A stretch of 64,000 nucleotides of DNA from Dillenia suffruticosa (GCA_033439265.1 JAVTVX010000010.1:25409056-25473055), one strand, 5' to 3'. Positions 1 through 12,296 are shown, numbered from the stretch's first letter. Notes: generated by a model from the sequence alone, not told the origin. A program made the numbers and translations.

Positions 1-140
1 TGAACCCCCTTGGTGCCTTTTGAATATATTTTTCTCTCATATCCCCAACCCCTCCCCCCACCCCACAAAAAAGGACAACGATTAGTAGGTTTTTTCCTAA
101 GCCTTTCCGGTAGTTTAAGAAATGTTTTCAATTAACATAC

Positions 141-2101
141 CTCGGCATTTTTTATATCAGGAAGCAGATGGCGGTTCACTAAAATGTACCACCAAGAATC
201 TCCTGCTCGTGGAAGAACATATAAAGCAAGTTCCCCACGCCTAGCTTTCTTCTCAATGAGGATAGAAAGGGCTGAAACTGCTCCAGCGACCCAGTATACA
301 AGTTTGTGATCTGTTGATGCCACCTTTCTATGCAGACATATTACTCCCTAGCATTACCCAAGAGAGATCAACAAACAATTTTGTGCACTCTGTCAGACAC
401 AATAAGAACTCTTTTTTTATTAAAACTCACCTGAAAGATTGCGACAAAAGCTGACAAGAATGTGGTTGAGCGAACGGCACCTTTGAAAGCATGCCAACAG
501 GTACGAAGAGGGGAATCCATGAACTAAAATGAAGTCACAGCAAGACGAAAAAGCCATTAAAAAACTAAAAGGTAACCATCCTCCAAAACATAATTAAAAT
601 ATAGGAGCTACAAATTAGATATGTACTCATTAATAAATGACAAATCAAAACTAGTGAGGATAGATAAGTTAGGGAAGATTATAATGAACAACTATGATTC
701 AAAAATGAATAATTAGTGACTGGAGTTAGCATTTCCAGAAATATTAGTTGAGTGATTATGCAGCTGTTATCCATTTGAAAGGATAAAAAATCCATACATC
801 CATCACAGTGAAGAATACGTAGACACAAACATAAGTAATGAATGTTCACATGTTTCAAGCAGAAAGAAGCTTGATAACTCTGACAAAAAAGAAAGTGCAA
901 CATAAATTTAAATTGTTGTACCATTATAATGCATATTTGCATGTTACAGAAATTCAATATGAAACAAAACAGCTAATTTGCATGTTACAGAAATTCAATA
1001 TGAAAAAGATAATTGCAGGGGCCTGAGTAGGTGAATTTTTTCTTCTATGTTGAGTTTTGAGTGTGCTGTTGTACTTCAATACTTTTTCATGTTGACCCAA
1101 GGGACTAGATTACTCCATCTCTGGTGTTGCACAACTACCAAAATCATCACTGTTAATTTTGATTCCTTGTATCTTCAATTGGAGATTACATCTCGCCAAA
1201 GAATTTATCCAAATTAATATTTTGTTGAAACCACTAATATATTTTTACATTCTCAATGTAGCTAGCTGTTTTGTATTTTGATGTCTGGGCATTTAATTTA
1301 ACTGGAACACAAAACAGTCTTACAATTACTGGAACAATTTTCTCCCATAAATTTGATCTCTATCATTCATCACGCTCAAAAATTTTCCCCTTAATCCATC
1401 CATCATCATTGCTGCAGACCATTCACTCCTTAATCTCCTATGCTGATTAACCAACAAGCTAATGTAATAATTGAGGTCACACCAAATAAGAATATGACCA
1501 ACTCAGGGTCAACTTTAAGGAGCACAGGTCATATTGAGAAGCCACTTCTTTTATTTTTAAGTGGATGAAAGCACAAATATATAAATTGAAAAAAAAATGA
1601 TAACCCAAATATGAAGTTTGATATAAATCATCACATGAGCAACAGTGTGAAGCATTTCCTCCAGGGAAGAAGCATAGAAAAAGAAAAACAATTCAGAAGG
1701 AAAAAAGGACATACCTTTTGCAAATGAAGAACAACAAATGGGACAAAAGTCAAAGAGAAGTATAGAGGAAATGTCTTTTTGAAAGTTGACGATGCTGAAT
1801 TTGCATTGTGAGCCAAACATGATACTGTATCCGGATGAATTATAGAACAAGGAATAAGTGGTGGAAATTCCTCCAGCTTTACAGGGTTGGATGTCCTTGT
1901 GTTGGATAAGTAGGAAGATAGAGAGGCTATATCAATTGGGAAACCTCTACAGCACTCCCTCACAGCCTTGTATACAGGAGCTGCAACTGGCCCTGTCTTC
2001 TGAATAAAATCTTGATATGATTTCGGCAAGCTTTCAGGTCGCATTACAAAGGCATACATGACCTGAAAAGCACTTGTCAGTAAATGAAATGAACAGATAG
2101 C

Positions 2102-2142
<41 letters not shown>

Positions 2143-4625
2143 GTCAATCCCAAAAACGGTTGAAAAAATTCCAGGAATTTCACTAACACAACTGTGGAAT
2201 AAAATCAGGAAAAAATAGAAGAGTCAATTGTATATTTCATGTTCATTAAGTTGGTAATGCTTATCACTGTCGACAATTAGTGGAGATCAAGAAGCTGAAA
2301 TGGTTCAAGTGGAAATCTTCCTCTTTCAATAACAAAACGAAGGACTGTGTCTGGAAGAAATACAAAATAAGACATGATGATAAATAGAGACCAGTCAATT
2401 GAGGGGGAAAAAGAAAAAGAAAAGGACAAATATATGACTTTTGTGAGGTTGCTTAAAATTGGCAGGTAACAATCTGTTGATAATCCAATCCATAAGCTGT
2501 TTTACCTGTGCACATGCTAAAGAAAACAGCAAAGAATCTCCATGTCCCCAGTGGCTTCCCCAGAGGTGAAATTTGTTCTTGGACTTGGCAGAGTTATATG
2601 CACACTGAGAGAAAATGAGACCCATCAAAATTGCTAGGATCACCTGCAGCACCTAATATTTCATTTAATTGGCACCAAAAAGTTAAATTACATACCTGAG
2701 CAAGCCTAGTCAAAAGATATAAAGCAATAGTGCGCCTCCGGTTGGAATCATCTAATGCTAATATTGATAAGCCCGCAAGTGAACCTGCTAAAACTCTGTT
2801 CCATCATCCCTTTAATGAAGTCATATATATGGAATAGACACTAGAATCATTCTTTATATTTTAAACTATGCTGAAGCTTAAGTATACTAAAGCCAAGAAC
2901 TAAGACTTGTGAACCATAAGTAGTGGTAAAGACAAAAAGTTTTTTCTTAAAGACAACAAACTTACGCATTCAAGGGTGTCTCTTTCTTTCTCCATTTTCT
3001 CAGAAAGCATCTTATAGCATGATAGGATCCCGTAAAACCCCCAAAAAACAAACCTATCCGACATGCCTCCTCTCTCACTATAAGGTCTTTCTCCGAGACA
3101 AGTTGCTGAAAATGATCATAATTCACAGAATTTGGTTATGCTACATGCACGATGCCAATTTACTACACTGATGCTCATTTTGAATGAATTTCAGACAATA
3201 GGAATAGTTAGATTAGCCACATCCAGCACCCACATCCTTCCATCTAACTCATGGTAAGAGATGTTAGAGTGATGCTATATGAGGGTGTCTATAGTAATGA
3301 ATTAATTACAAGAGTCCAGGACAAAGATTGCTTAAAAGGGCTGGATGAACCTGCTTTCATCGGCCTACATTGTGGAATGTGACATCCCATATTGAGGAAA
3401 AATCACATAAGGTTTATAGGTGCCACCCTACTTTTCCACAAAAAAAAAAAGGTTTAGAATAATAGCTTGCATCAGCTTGCTTGGACCAGCTTGGGGAGGG
3501 AATCACTAAGAAATCCTTTGCTGCATAACCAAAATAATACAACAACAATAACAACAATCTAAGCATTTATCCAATAATAATAATTAATTAATTGTTCACA
3601 ATGAAAACAATGGACTCAACTAATTTAAGATACAATAAAGCAAGAAATAGCACAAAAAGAACAAATGCAGACAAAAAGACACTTGCGTGACAGTTCATAC
3701 TCAAGACATTTATAACCTTAAATATTTCATCTTCTAAACTTCTTTTTTAAACATTCTCATAAAAGATCCTTCCTGTAATATTAGTAAAGGGCTGTGTTAG
3801 AGTGTGTTATCTGACATATTATCAAGTGTTAAAGGTTGATACACATTCATTTCCTGGAAGTTAAGAGTCAAGCCCCCTTCTGTCTTTGTTCTCCATATTT
3901 CGAGTTCAACAAATGATTCTAGCTGGGAAGCCGTTGGGATCAATTGGAGCTTTGTTCGGAACCGGCCTAAAAAAAAAAAAATTTAAACAACAAAGGTTGC
4001 AAAAAAATTCAAAAAATAACACACCATATTAACTCGATACGGTACTGTTTAATAAACAATGTCACGTCGAGTCTTGAAGACTCAACATGAAGACTCGACA
4101 TGTCGAGTCTTGAACATCGGTCATGTTTGATATTTTTGGAATTAGATAAAAAAAATTTTTCTTCGAGGCCACGTCCGCACAAAGCTCGGATCAATTGACC
4201 ACGGTATGAGACCGACTCTTCCCCCGCCCCCAAAAAAACGCCAATTTATCAATATCAACATAATTCATCGTATCCATTCACACACTCCAACTTACAAAAT
4301 TCAACACGAGCAGAGAGAGAGAGATTTAAACCTTGAGATCGAGCAAGGAAGAATAAGACTGGCCTTTGACGAGCTTGAAAGCTCTAAGCAGAATCCCGAT
4401 CCCAACACGAACACCATAGGAGAGAAGAAAGGTCTGGCAGAGATTACCAATGGCGTTAGCCACACAAGACTCGTCGGCATGCTCGCACGGCGGCTGGCCA
4501 CCGCAAGCCACTCGGCGCTGCCTTCTCTGGAGCTCCTCGATCGCCTCCCGCAGCCGATCCTCCGCTTCCCTCAGCCGCCGCTCGGCTGCGCCGTCGGACA
4601 ATTCGGATTGCTGCGGAGGTGACAT
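141..4625 (-). CDS. TMEM135-like membrane protein (Tim17-related family), 3' end outside window
   Basis: Seven exons read on the minus strand: 4332-4625, 2966-3105, 2696-2795, 2506-2604, 1715-2062, 431-523 and 141-347. All have GT/AG borders and stay in phase, giving 427 residues. The start at 4625 (MSPPQQ) opens a charged, coiled-coil-like segment (AAERRLREAEDRLREAIEEL), then a conserved block with CVANAIGNLC and SYGVRVGIGILLRAF. Later exons give GLLFGG-like and SILALDDSNRRR segments, CAYNSAKSKNKFHLWGSHW, the long exon with VMYAFVMRPESLPKSYQDFI and HPDTVSCLAH, and a C-terminal part with VYWVAGAVSALS and LYVLPRAGDS. This order matches plant proteins annotated as transmembrane protein 135-like. 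The animal relative is linked to peroxisomes and mitochondria; the plant role is poorly known. After NAEV a donor (GTATGT at 140) shows that at least one more exon lies beyond base 1. Family call is strong, function weak. Confidence 0.9.
935..1005. repeat. Direct duplication of a 30-bp segment in an intron
   Basis: The 30 bases at 935-964 recur at 976-1005, a 41-bp period, inside the intron between exons 431-523 and 1715-2062 of the TMEM135-like gene. It looks like simple slippage. Confidence 0.85.
2104..2137. repeat. (GA)n microsatellite
   Basis: About 17 GA units in the intron upstream (gene sense) of exon 1715-2062 of the TMEM135-like gene. Confidence 0.95.
3938..4198. mobile_element. Candidate foldback/MITE element with terminal inverted repeats
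   Basis: The left arm 3938-3967 and right arm 4167-4198 are imperfect inverted repeats. GAGCTTTGTTCGGA on the left matches GAGCTTTGTGCGGA read from the right on the opposite strand, each near a CAATTG. The interior holds four copies of GAGTCTT or its complement AAGACTC arranged as two palindromes, one perfect over 22 bp (4090-4111). It lies in intron 1 of the TMEM135-like gene. No transposase is encoded and no clear target-site duplication was found. Confidence 0.45.
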
Positions 4626-4848
4626 TTTATTTTCTATTTTTTTAGAGTTTAAAGAGGGGATGGTTTTCACCTTCGATTTCAATTTCAATTTCGACAGCCG
4701 GGGAGAGAGAGGCTTGAAAATGATAAAACGGTAAATAAATGGGGATTTTGTTGGTGGAGGCTAAAGTGCGCCGGTAGTGGGCCGGGGATGGGTTCGGTGA
4801 CAGTTAATTGGAGGATCATGTGACTAGGGAGGAAGGGCTAGTTGTAGG

Positions 4849-4916
4849 CACCCGGCACTCGGCACCCGGCACCCGGCACCCGGCACCTGCACCCGGCACC
4901 TGCACCCGGCACCCGT
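4849..4916. repeat. GC-rich minisatellite, 7-bp unit CACCCGG
   Basis: About nine near-perfect 7-bp units in otherwise AT-rich DNA, about 220-290 bp upstream of the TMEM135-like start codon (4625). Read on the gene's strand it is GGG-TGCC repeated at least four times, a candidate G-quadruplex tract in the promoter region. Confidence 0.9.
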
Positions 4917-4918
4917 CA

Positions 4919-5971
4919 CACGTTCGTGAATAGTGAGGTTAAGTTTGCTTGGAGTTTCGGGTTTGGTTGGGTTTTGCCTTTCTTTCGGTTTCTCCATCTT
5001 GTCTCATCTTTTAGGGTCTTGGGCTGCCCTTGCATTTTTGTCTCAAAATTCAAATAATAAATAATAAAATAAATGACCACCCATTTTATTATTATTATTA
5101 TTATTTTTGTAACATGAGGCAAACGTTATAATTTGAGGTGACATTATCTTATAACTACTAAATAAACAATGTTTGACCAAGTCAATCCCCAAGTACATAT
5201 CCTGCCCTTGTACGCTTTGTATTTGACTTTTAAGTCCTCCACGTGTAAACCAGGGGGCTAAAGGTTTAAGTAGTGCTATGATTGAACATTCTTAGCTTTA
5301 CCATGAACTGATCAAAATAAGAAATGTCTATCAAAAACACCGACAATTCTTTCTCGAAAAAAAAAAAAAAACCACCACCCGCCCTCAATAATATTTTGTT
5401 CGAACGGAGGATTTTGATAAAAAAGAAATTTTTTTAAAAATACATCCATATTTGATAAAATAATTAATTAAAAAAAAATCTAAAGGGTTTTTATGTAACT
5501 GAATCTAATTTTTCAATTTTATTAAATCAGTAGATTTTAAAAGAGAGTGATTTTTTTAAAATTATAAATGTTAATTTTATTTTTATATTATTTATTTTAA
5601 AAATCTATTGAAAAATAGAAAAGATAAAATAGTAACTTTGTATATTTTTTTATTATATTTCCTTTTTTTCTCCGTTTGGATAAATGTGAATTTTTATTTT
5701 ATTTTTCTTCCGATCCCCTTCTTATCACATATTTTATTATCAAACTTATCGAGCGTAATTTCTTAATTTTATCTCCCTTACCATCATTTTCCATCCTCTC
5801 CTTTCCTTTCATTTATCTCCCTTTTCTCATGATTTTTTTCTTTTTTTTTGGGCGCAGGGGAGGGGGGTTTTGGTTTCAGTTTGTCATTAAAGAAGCCAAA
5901 TTCTTAACTCTATGAAACTCACTAGTTTCTGATTCAAGCTTCAAACGGAGGCTAACTTAATAATATATAGT
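4919..5971. other. Intergenic AT-rich DNA
   Basis: I see no gene. It contains ATT-rich triplet runs (5084-5106), an A-run (5356-5371) and AT-rich low-complexity sequence between the TMEM135-like promoter and the start of duplicated block X1. Confidence 0.7.
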
Positions 5972-6396
5972 ATTTCCTTGGACCCAAATTGAAATAAAAT
6001 CATATGGTTCACAAATTTCAATCTGAATTATGAGTACATTCACCAAAACATTTATGAATGGAAGGAAGAAAAGTTGACCGGAAGAGTGCCCCATGTAGGG
6101 TCCAGTGTTAAATTATATAAAAAATGACTCCCACTCCATACTTAATTTTCTGTCTTTCATGTCATCAATGCTTTGGCTCAAACGATCTTTTGAGTGACTC
6201 GAAATTATGGTCTGTGATAGAAGTTATGGATTTGAATAATGTTTTTCCCAATTTGAAGGGGAAAAAAAGAGTGACATTAATTTGAGTAAACTAATGAAGT
6301 ATACATATGATAGACCTCGTCTCAGCAATAGTTCAAAAACTAGAACAATGGCATATCAATAATGTCTGTTCGATTCTCCCAAATGCAAAAGCAACA

Positions 6397-7955
6397 TCAA
6401 TTTCTGCTTTCACCCTGTGCAGAATCGCAAGGGTTCACGCTTTGATCCAGCCATGTTGCTTGCCATTGCTTATCATACGATGTAGCCTCGTTGCCCAACT
6501 TCTTCGAATCATTAAAATCTTTTGTTTTACAGGAGCAATATGCCAATGACTGTTACAAACAGCCCTGCCTTGCATACCAAATTGCCTGTTTGGCCTACCG
6601 AGTCTAGTCCTGTCAATGCATCTACAACATATTCCATGAAGAATCCTACCATTGCAGCTCGCCCTAAACATAAGAGAATAAATGAATACTAAATTTTTTT
6701 CTTTTGGGGGGAGGGGGATAGAGAAAATATGATGTGGGATTCAAACCGTTAAGAAGCTCAACATCTGGGAGATAAGATCTCTTCAGCCATGCCCACCAAA
6801 GCGATTATAAAGCTCCTGAAAAGCACGGGCTCTTCATAAATTGATTCCTCTGGGTATAGTTCAAGGATCTTTCTCCTCCATGCTTCTGTTCAACAGATGA
6901 GCATGCCACATATAATTGTTAAACAGTATGAATTAGTCACAACTAACAGCCTAGGACTAAAAATCATGCCTTGCCTGCTGTGCTACAGAAATTCGTTCAA
7001 GTGTTCTTCCCATTGAATACTTAAAAGAAATTTTTTAATGTCTTGTTTAGGGCCTATTTCTAGACAAATAAAGGTTAAAAACCGTCCCAGTTACATTAGA
7101 AATCCGTTGGAAGAGCAACTGCAAAGTTCGAAGTGAAGAGCATGAGCATGACTTTTATCTTCACTATTCTTTGATTTTCCACTTTTGCATATGCTTTCGT
7201 TTGACCTCCAAACCAACTTGTAACATTATCTTGTAACATTATTTTACGTGACAAGTGTTCATCACCAAGTTTTGATCAAATCAAACTTTGCTATTTCTTA
7301 TTTCCATTAGTAGTTCACAGGCTATAACCTTGAAGATTAAGTTTCCAACATGATGCATGCTTAAGGAGGGGAAATTATTCATTGGGACAGGAGCATTTGA
7401 GACCAACCCAATAGTTAATCTCTCCCTATCGGTGGTTAAAATCTCTAATTAGTCTCATCATTGCCTGCTGTAAGCAGCAGCTTATTTGTCTTCACTTTAG
7501 GCAAACTCTTTCATTTCCTTAGTTTGATCTGGATCTGAGGTTATCAGAGCTGAAACATGCAACAATCTGTTAACACCACTGAGTGGGCAAGCCGACTAAA
7601 AGGTGAGAGCAGAAGTTCTTAAAGGAATGAAGGATCACTGACCAGCATCTATTACACTGTCCCAGTCCATCTTCCATCCTTAACAAACATATTCAAATCT
7701 CAAGTCCCATTCTTTCAATGCTTGTCGCTGAATTTTCCCAACTTCTGCTCCTGAAGTTCATCAGCACCCTTTGGTCTTACTTTCATCTGCTTCAATTACA
7801 GGCTTAACTTGTTCAACAGCAGCCAAACTCATTCGGCCTTCAAGGTCTAAAGAAACAAGAGAGCAGGCCGCTCCTGCTTGTGTCTGCTGTTTCTTCATCA
7901 CATGATTAGAAGTGCAAGCTCTGTGTAGTGATGCAGAAATGGAAATGGAAGCCAT
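6397..7955 (-). pseudogene. LIL3: LIL3-like (light-harvesting-like protein 3) pseudogene, copy 1
   Basis: Three exon remnants read leftward, about 7643-7955, 6747-6885 and 6397-6663. Visible segments are an N-terminal transit-like MASISISASL, then DWDSVIDAG, ARRRK-like RRKILELYPEES, WWAWLKRSYLPDVELLNG, the LHC-type [10 protein letters not shown] with [13 protein letters not shown], and a tail SYDKQWQATW ending at TGA (6397-6399). These match the order in LIL3, a thylakoid LHC-like protein that supports chlorophyll and tocopherol synthesis. It is broken: Trp codons read TGA before KNGT and DLNMF, frameshifts precede MDWDS and WWAW, a stop plus frameshift follow GILLL, and an extra T near 7771 shifts exon 1 in this copy only. 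Introns persist, so it arose from DNA duplication rather than a processed transcript. Confidence 0.8.
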
Positions 7956-7985
7956 AGATTTTCCTGATTTATGTAGCTCTTTGGT

Positions 7986-8845
7986 TTATGTTTTCTTTTT
8001 TTTTTTTTGGCTTGAAATGAATTTGAGAATATAAAAAGGGAAGAGGAAGTCCATACCCGGTATTTTCATGCCTGTCTGTATCTTTGCTATGGATGTGTTA
8101 CTGAAGTTATGGGCAGGCTCTTTTGTTCTCATCTGTTCTTTTTTTCTTTTATAATTTTCACAAGATTGGCAAAACTCATACTGCAAATAAAGAGCAATAG
8201 ACAAACAAGGAGCAGGAGAAAAAATCTCCCAACTTTTTTGGACATGCAGTTCAATTTCACCGATTAATTGCACGGCGGACTGCCACGAATTTTTTAGAGC
8301 CCTGTTGAAATTGACCGAGTTTTATTCTAAACTTTCAACATAAAGGCAAACTGAACTGAACACAGGACAAGATTTTCGGACACCAAATACAGAAAGAGGA
8401 GTGCTATTCTCAATTAATGGCTTCAGTCATGAGCATTTCACGGTTCATGTGCATCATGAAATGTAACATTTCCCTTGCTGAATTTGATGTTTCTAACCTG
8501 CTATTGCTCATACCTTTTTAAGGCCAAAAATCAGTAACATGGGAAACAACCCTCAATCATCAATCAGTCCAATCTTAAAAATTGCCCCGCTAACAACCGC
8601 AAAAGGAATGACACAAAGAACCATCACTATTTAAGCAATGTCCTATAATTTTCCCATTACTCAAGGAAACAATCACATTTCAGACAAAGGAAATTGAGCG
8701 AAACAAAAGGCTGCAGATTTGGACATTAAAGATGGTTTCCCATACCGGCTACATTTTGTCAATATTGTATAGAAGCTTAGATGAATGGTAAAATAAGCTC
8801 AACTAAAAATTTAATAAAGGTAATCATAACAACCGCGATTCCATT
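7986..8845. other. Upstream region of LIL3-like pseudogene 1
   Basis: No coding region can be supported. The stretch is conserved with 14689-15545 because it lies inside the duplicated block. It probably held the promoter and intergenic DNA between the ancestral LIL3-like gene and GDH. Confidence 0.6.
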
Positions 8846-9091
8846 TTATTACATTTGTTGGGCCGCCAAATGATATGCCAACTTTGGTTTACGGAGGGAA
8901 TGCCCTCCAATATGGCACTATTGATAGTGCATCTTTGATTGTGGAGGGTGATTACTTTGTTGCTAGCAATATTATCATCAAGGTTTGTTGTACTTATTTT
9001 CATATATTTCCATGCTATTATGGTTTTTTTATTTTTTTATTATTATTTTTAAGCATGTAGGATTTGTCACATAAGGAATGTCTTAGCTCGT

Positions 9092-9131
<40 letters not shown>

Positions 9132-10051
9132 TTTTCAAATAAATATCATGCAATCCCAAATTTCTAAGTTTAGGGTATAATGACTGACATTTGGTTTCTC
9201 TTCATTTGATTGAAGAAGTCAGCACCACCGCCGGACGGGGTAAGAAAGGATGCACAAGCAGTAGCTCTGAGACTTTCGGGTGACAAGGCGGCATTTTACA
9301 ATTGCTAGCTTTATGGGTATCGGGACACCCTCTCTGATGACAGAGGGAAACATTTCTTCAAGGATTGCTACATTGAAGGCACTGTTGATTTTATCTTTGG
9401 AAATGCAAAGACTCTCTATTTGGTATCCTTTCATTCTCTCTTGGGATTATTTCACTTGTCTCTGTCTTTGCCATTTTAGTATACGGTGAATTCTTTGATG
9501 ATGTGTTGGATGTTTCTTAATTATGGTCATGCAGAACACCCAAATAAATGTGGTGACAAGCATTCTTGGAATGACAGTCATAACTGCACAAGGAAGAAAG
9601 AGTTCCTCGGAGGATAATGGGTATGTCTTTGGCCATTGCAAGGTGACCGGCACCGCCAAGCGCACACTCTTAGGCAGGCCATGGTTTGAAGCCCCTGTTG
9701 TAATATTTGCCTATACCGAAATGAGCAATGTCCTGAATCCTCTTGATGTTCTAATAACAACCACCAAGAATGTGAAAAGTATGTTTTCTCTTTATTATTT
9801 CAATTAATAATTTATTTGTTGATACGACAGTTTCTTTATCTATATGCCAATTTTGAAATAATTGAGAGATTGAAATATGATTTTATTTTTGCAGAACTAT
9901 ATTGTTTGGTTAATATAAGAACACTGGACCAGGATCGAGCCCAAAGGGCCGAGCTTCCTTTGTAAGGAAACTAAGTGATGCACAAGCTCGACCCTACCTC
10001 ACTTTAGATTACATCGAGGGTTCAAAATGGCTTCTTCCTCCTAAGATTTAA
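8846..10051 (+). pseudogene. Pectinesterase pseudogene, 5'-truncated
   Basis: Collinear with the intact gene at 54312-55860 but starting inside exon 1 (FITFVG), so promoter, signal peptide and about 115 codons are absent. Exon remnants are 8846-8982, 9216-9422, 9535-9778 and 9895-10051. Further damage: an AAG to TAG stop at 9306-9308; CAG to CGG at 9321-9323, changing the catalytic YQDTL motif to YRDTL; a one-base deletion near 9745 shifting the frame; and TAA in FGEYKN (reads FG*YKN). GTVDFIFG and LGRPW survive. A (TA)n tract (9095-9127) expanded in intron 1. It cannot encode an active enzyme. Confidence 0.93.
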
Positions 10052-10529
10052 ATAGTAGGAAATTGGATCTTTTAAGTTGGTAAATTGAAGAGCTCTTCTT
10101 ACCAACTACTCTCTTGTTAGCATTGGCTCAAGCAAAGCCAAAATTTTTTCCTTTTTGTTTTAGTTATACACATTTTGTGTATAACGTAAAAATCTGTAAA
10201 TTTTTTTTTTTCTTTTTTTCTCTTCAAAGATAGGGATTAAATAAAGATAATTGTGATTCTCTTCGACGTTACCTTAAATCCTTGTGTGTAGGCTTAAAAC
10301 ATAGATTACGTATAAAAATTCACCTACACTAAAAATTCGCCATTTTTCCTTTTCATCCTTTTATCATTAGGCTATCCTGTGACATTTTATCATTCACATA
10401 AGGAAATTACCAAGAGAAATGAATAGGATAAAATAGGAAGAGTGACTCGGTTCATAAATATCAAAGAGCTACAAACTTGCTAGTAAGCAAGAAACTTCTG
10501 CAAGTACAAATTTAGTTTTCTACAATTCT
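10052..10529. other. Spacer between convergent pectinesterase pseudogene and glycosyltransferase A
   Basis: Shared 3'-flank sequence, collinear with 55861-56370. No further gene is seen. Confidence 0.7.
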
Positions 10530-12296
10530 TTACCATGAATTCATGCATGCCACATGCTTAGTCCATCCAATTGTCACCGTCTCATTGGTTGCCGTGGCCT
10601 TATACCTCAACCAATCATGAATAACCGCCGTTAGATCTAATAACTTGGCACGAATCGTACGACAGCAGTTAGCATGAACGGTGGAAACAACGTTAAAGTC
10701 TCTACTATCTGTACAAAAGCCACTAAAATAAAGAGTGTCCATATACATGATCTTAATCCCTATTTCATCGATCTCACCATTTTGGATCATGCCCCGTAAA
10801 ACATCTTGCTCTTTTCGGCCAACGGTGATGTTCTTCTTTGCATACAATGCTTCGTATAGGGCAATCGTCTTGTTGTTGGATCGGGCAAAGTAGAACCCGG
10901 TGTTGACCGGGTTAGATTTGGACCACTGGTCTCCATTGAAGCCATCCACACTCACTTGGAGATCAATGCTCTTGTTTTGGGTAAGCCTCGGAAATGGACT
11001 CCTTAGCCATATTATATCCGTGTCCTGTTTCAAAATATTCAAGAAAATATAAGTCGTGTATTAAATAATACATTTTTATTTTTTTTAGATAGAAATCACA
11101 AAAATCGTATAAATATATACATTCATTAAAATTTAAATACTAAATCTCAATGTTTTGGAAAATACTTTTGAACAGAGGTTCTTTTTTTACTATATAACTT
11201 TGTAAAGAAAAAATTTATTCTACTTTGGCGGATTAATTGAACTAATTGAAATTTTTTATTAATTTTTTTAATATATATATACATACAAAAGTATAAAATA
11301 ATAATGCATGTCAAATATTTCACTTGCAGTGTTTTCTATCGAATTATATAGGAGTGCTGCACACCCAAAAGGAGAAACAAGCAATTATAAGCTTCTTAGG
11401 AAGCTAAGTATAACAAAATAGTCAAATTTCTTTAATGACATATCTATTATGGTTGTTGGAGCTTTGATAAAATTCATTTAATAAATTTAAATCCTAAAAA
11501 GAATATATATATTTATATATATATTTTTTTTGGTATAGGAATATCTACCGTCAACCGGTATTTAAGTTTAACTAGATTAATTCAGTTCGAATACTATAAA
11601 ATCCATTAAAAGATTGACTATCCTCGGTGTAAACTAAATAATATATAAAAAAGATATTTAATAGAAAACATACGGTGAAAATAAAATTGTAACCATGCTT
11701 TAGAACTTCTCCGAGAAAAAGAGTTCTTCTCCACATCATCTCTAAGAAGTCCTTGGACATATAAATTTTCTCACTCGCAAATTGAACACCTTGAGTCTCT
11801 AGTCTGAAGCAATGAAGATGAAGAAACTTGCACCGATCAAACGAGGTTTGATCCATGGCGACAATCAATAGATGATTGACCAGATCGCGAGTATCTTCAC
11901 CATACCAAAAACCATCCAAGAAGAGGTCAAGCATTGGCTTATCTCCTTCTACGTAGGCCTTGTTCACCACCGTGATTATCACTGTTTTATTTGGCATTGA
12001 AGCTTCATATAGTACTCTTTGAAGCTCATCTCTAGGCTGCATATGAAAATAATTGCCAAAAATTAAAAAATTAAAAAACATTGCAATGATATATATCGGT
12101 AGAATGAAAGTGAGATTTTGGTTATGGTGAAAAGGAAAAGAAGATCGGGTACCATGTTTAAGGGTTGAAAATGGGAGTGAAAAGAGAGAAGGTTTAGGTA
12201 AAGTAATGGAGAAGATAAGATGATGAAGAAGAGACCAGCTGCAAGTAGAAGGGATAATGTCATATAATTGCCCATTTGATGCTTCAAGTAACTCAT
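10530..12296 (-). CDS. DUF271-type nucleotide-diphospho-sugar (glycosyl)transferase, copy A
   Basis: Exons 12153-12296, 11674-12036 and 10530-11024 give an open 333-residue protein. I chose the ATG at 12296 (MSYLKHQMGNY) because all three paralogues share it; an in-frame ATG at 12341 exists only here. Residues ~11-34 form one hydrophobic signal anchor (type II topology expected). The catalytic region has NKTVIITVVNKAYV, LFLDGFWYGED and MWRRTLFLGEV. Across the last splice it makes FIFT-DTDIIWLRSPFP, the DxD metal/nucleotide-sugar motif at residues 170-172. GFNGDQWSKSNPVNTGFYFA follows. The family (PF03407, Arabidopsis At4g15970-like) is Golgi-type, with substrates mostly undefined. Convergent with the dead pectinesterase. 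Only ~240 bp of its original upstream sequence was copied, so expression may differ from copy B. Confidence 0.88.
11505..11625 (-). mobile_element. SINE-derived fragment in glycosyltransferase A intron 2
   Basis: A T-rich start followed by a segment with ACTAGATTAATTCAGTTCGA resembles the reverse complement of the 3' body of the SINE-like family (compare 49801-49880). The same insertion is at 57325-57445 in copy B and absent in copy C (60700-60770). Confidence 0.5.

Larger units (their letters stand above)
5972..8845. repeat. Segmental duplication block X, copy 1 (X1)
   Basis: This block is collinear with 12537-15545 over its whole length with only scattered substitutions and small indels. 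It contains a LIL3-like pseudogene (minus) and its upstream sequence. The right end stops at ATT (8843-8845) and switches into pectinesterase exon 1. The equivalent point in X2 (15545) instead continues into the 3' end of the GDH gene. Left of 5972 the sequence differs from that left of X2. Confidence 0.93.

Noticed and set aside
3370..3440. TGTGACATCCCATATTGAGG, resembling the 5' end of plant LTR/TRIM elements
   Set aside because: No matching second LTR, primer-binding site or TSD found in the surrounding intron.
4206..4622. 138-codon open frame on plus
   Set aside because: Antisense to the first exon of the TMEM135-like gene; proline/arginine-rich shadow with no family resemblance.
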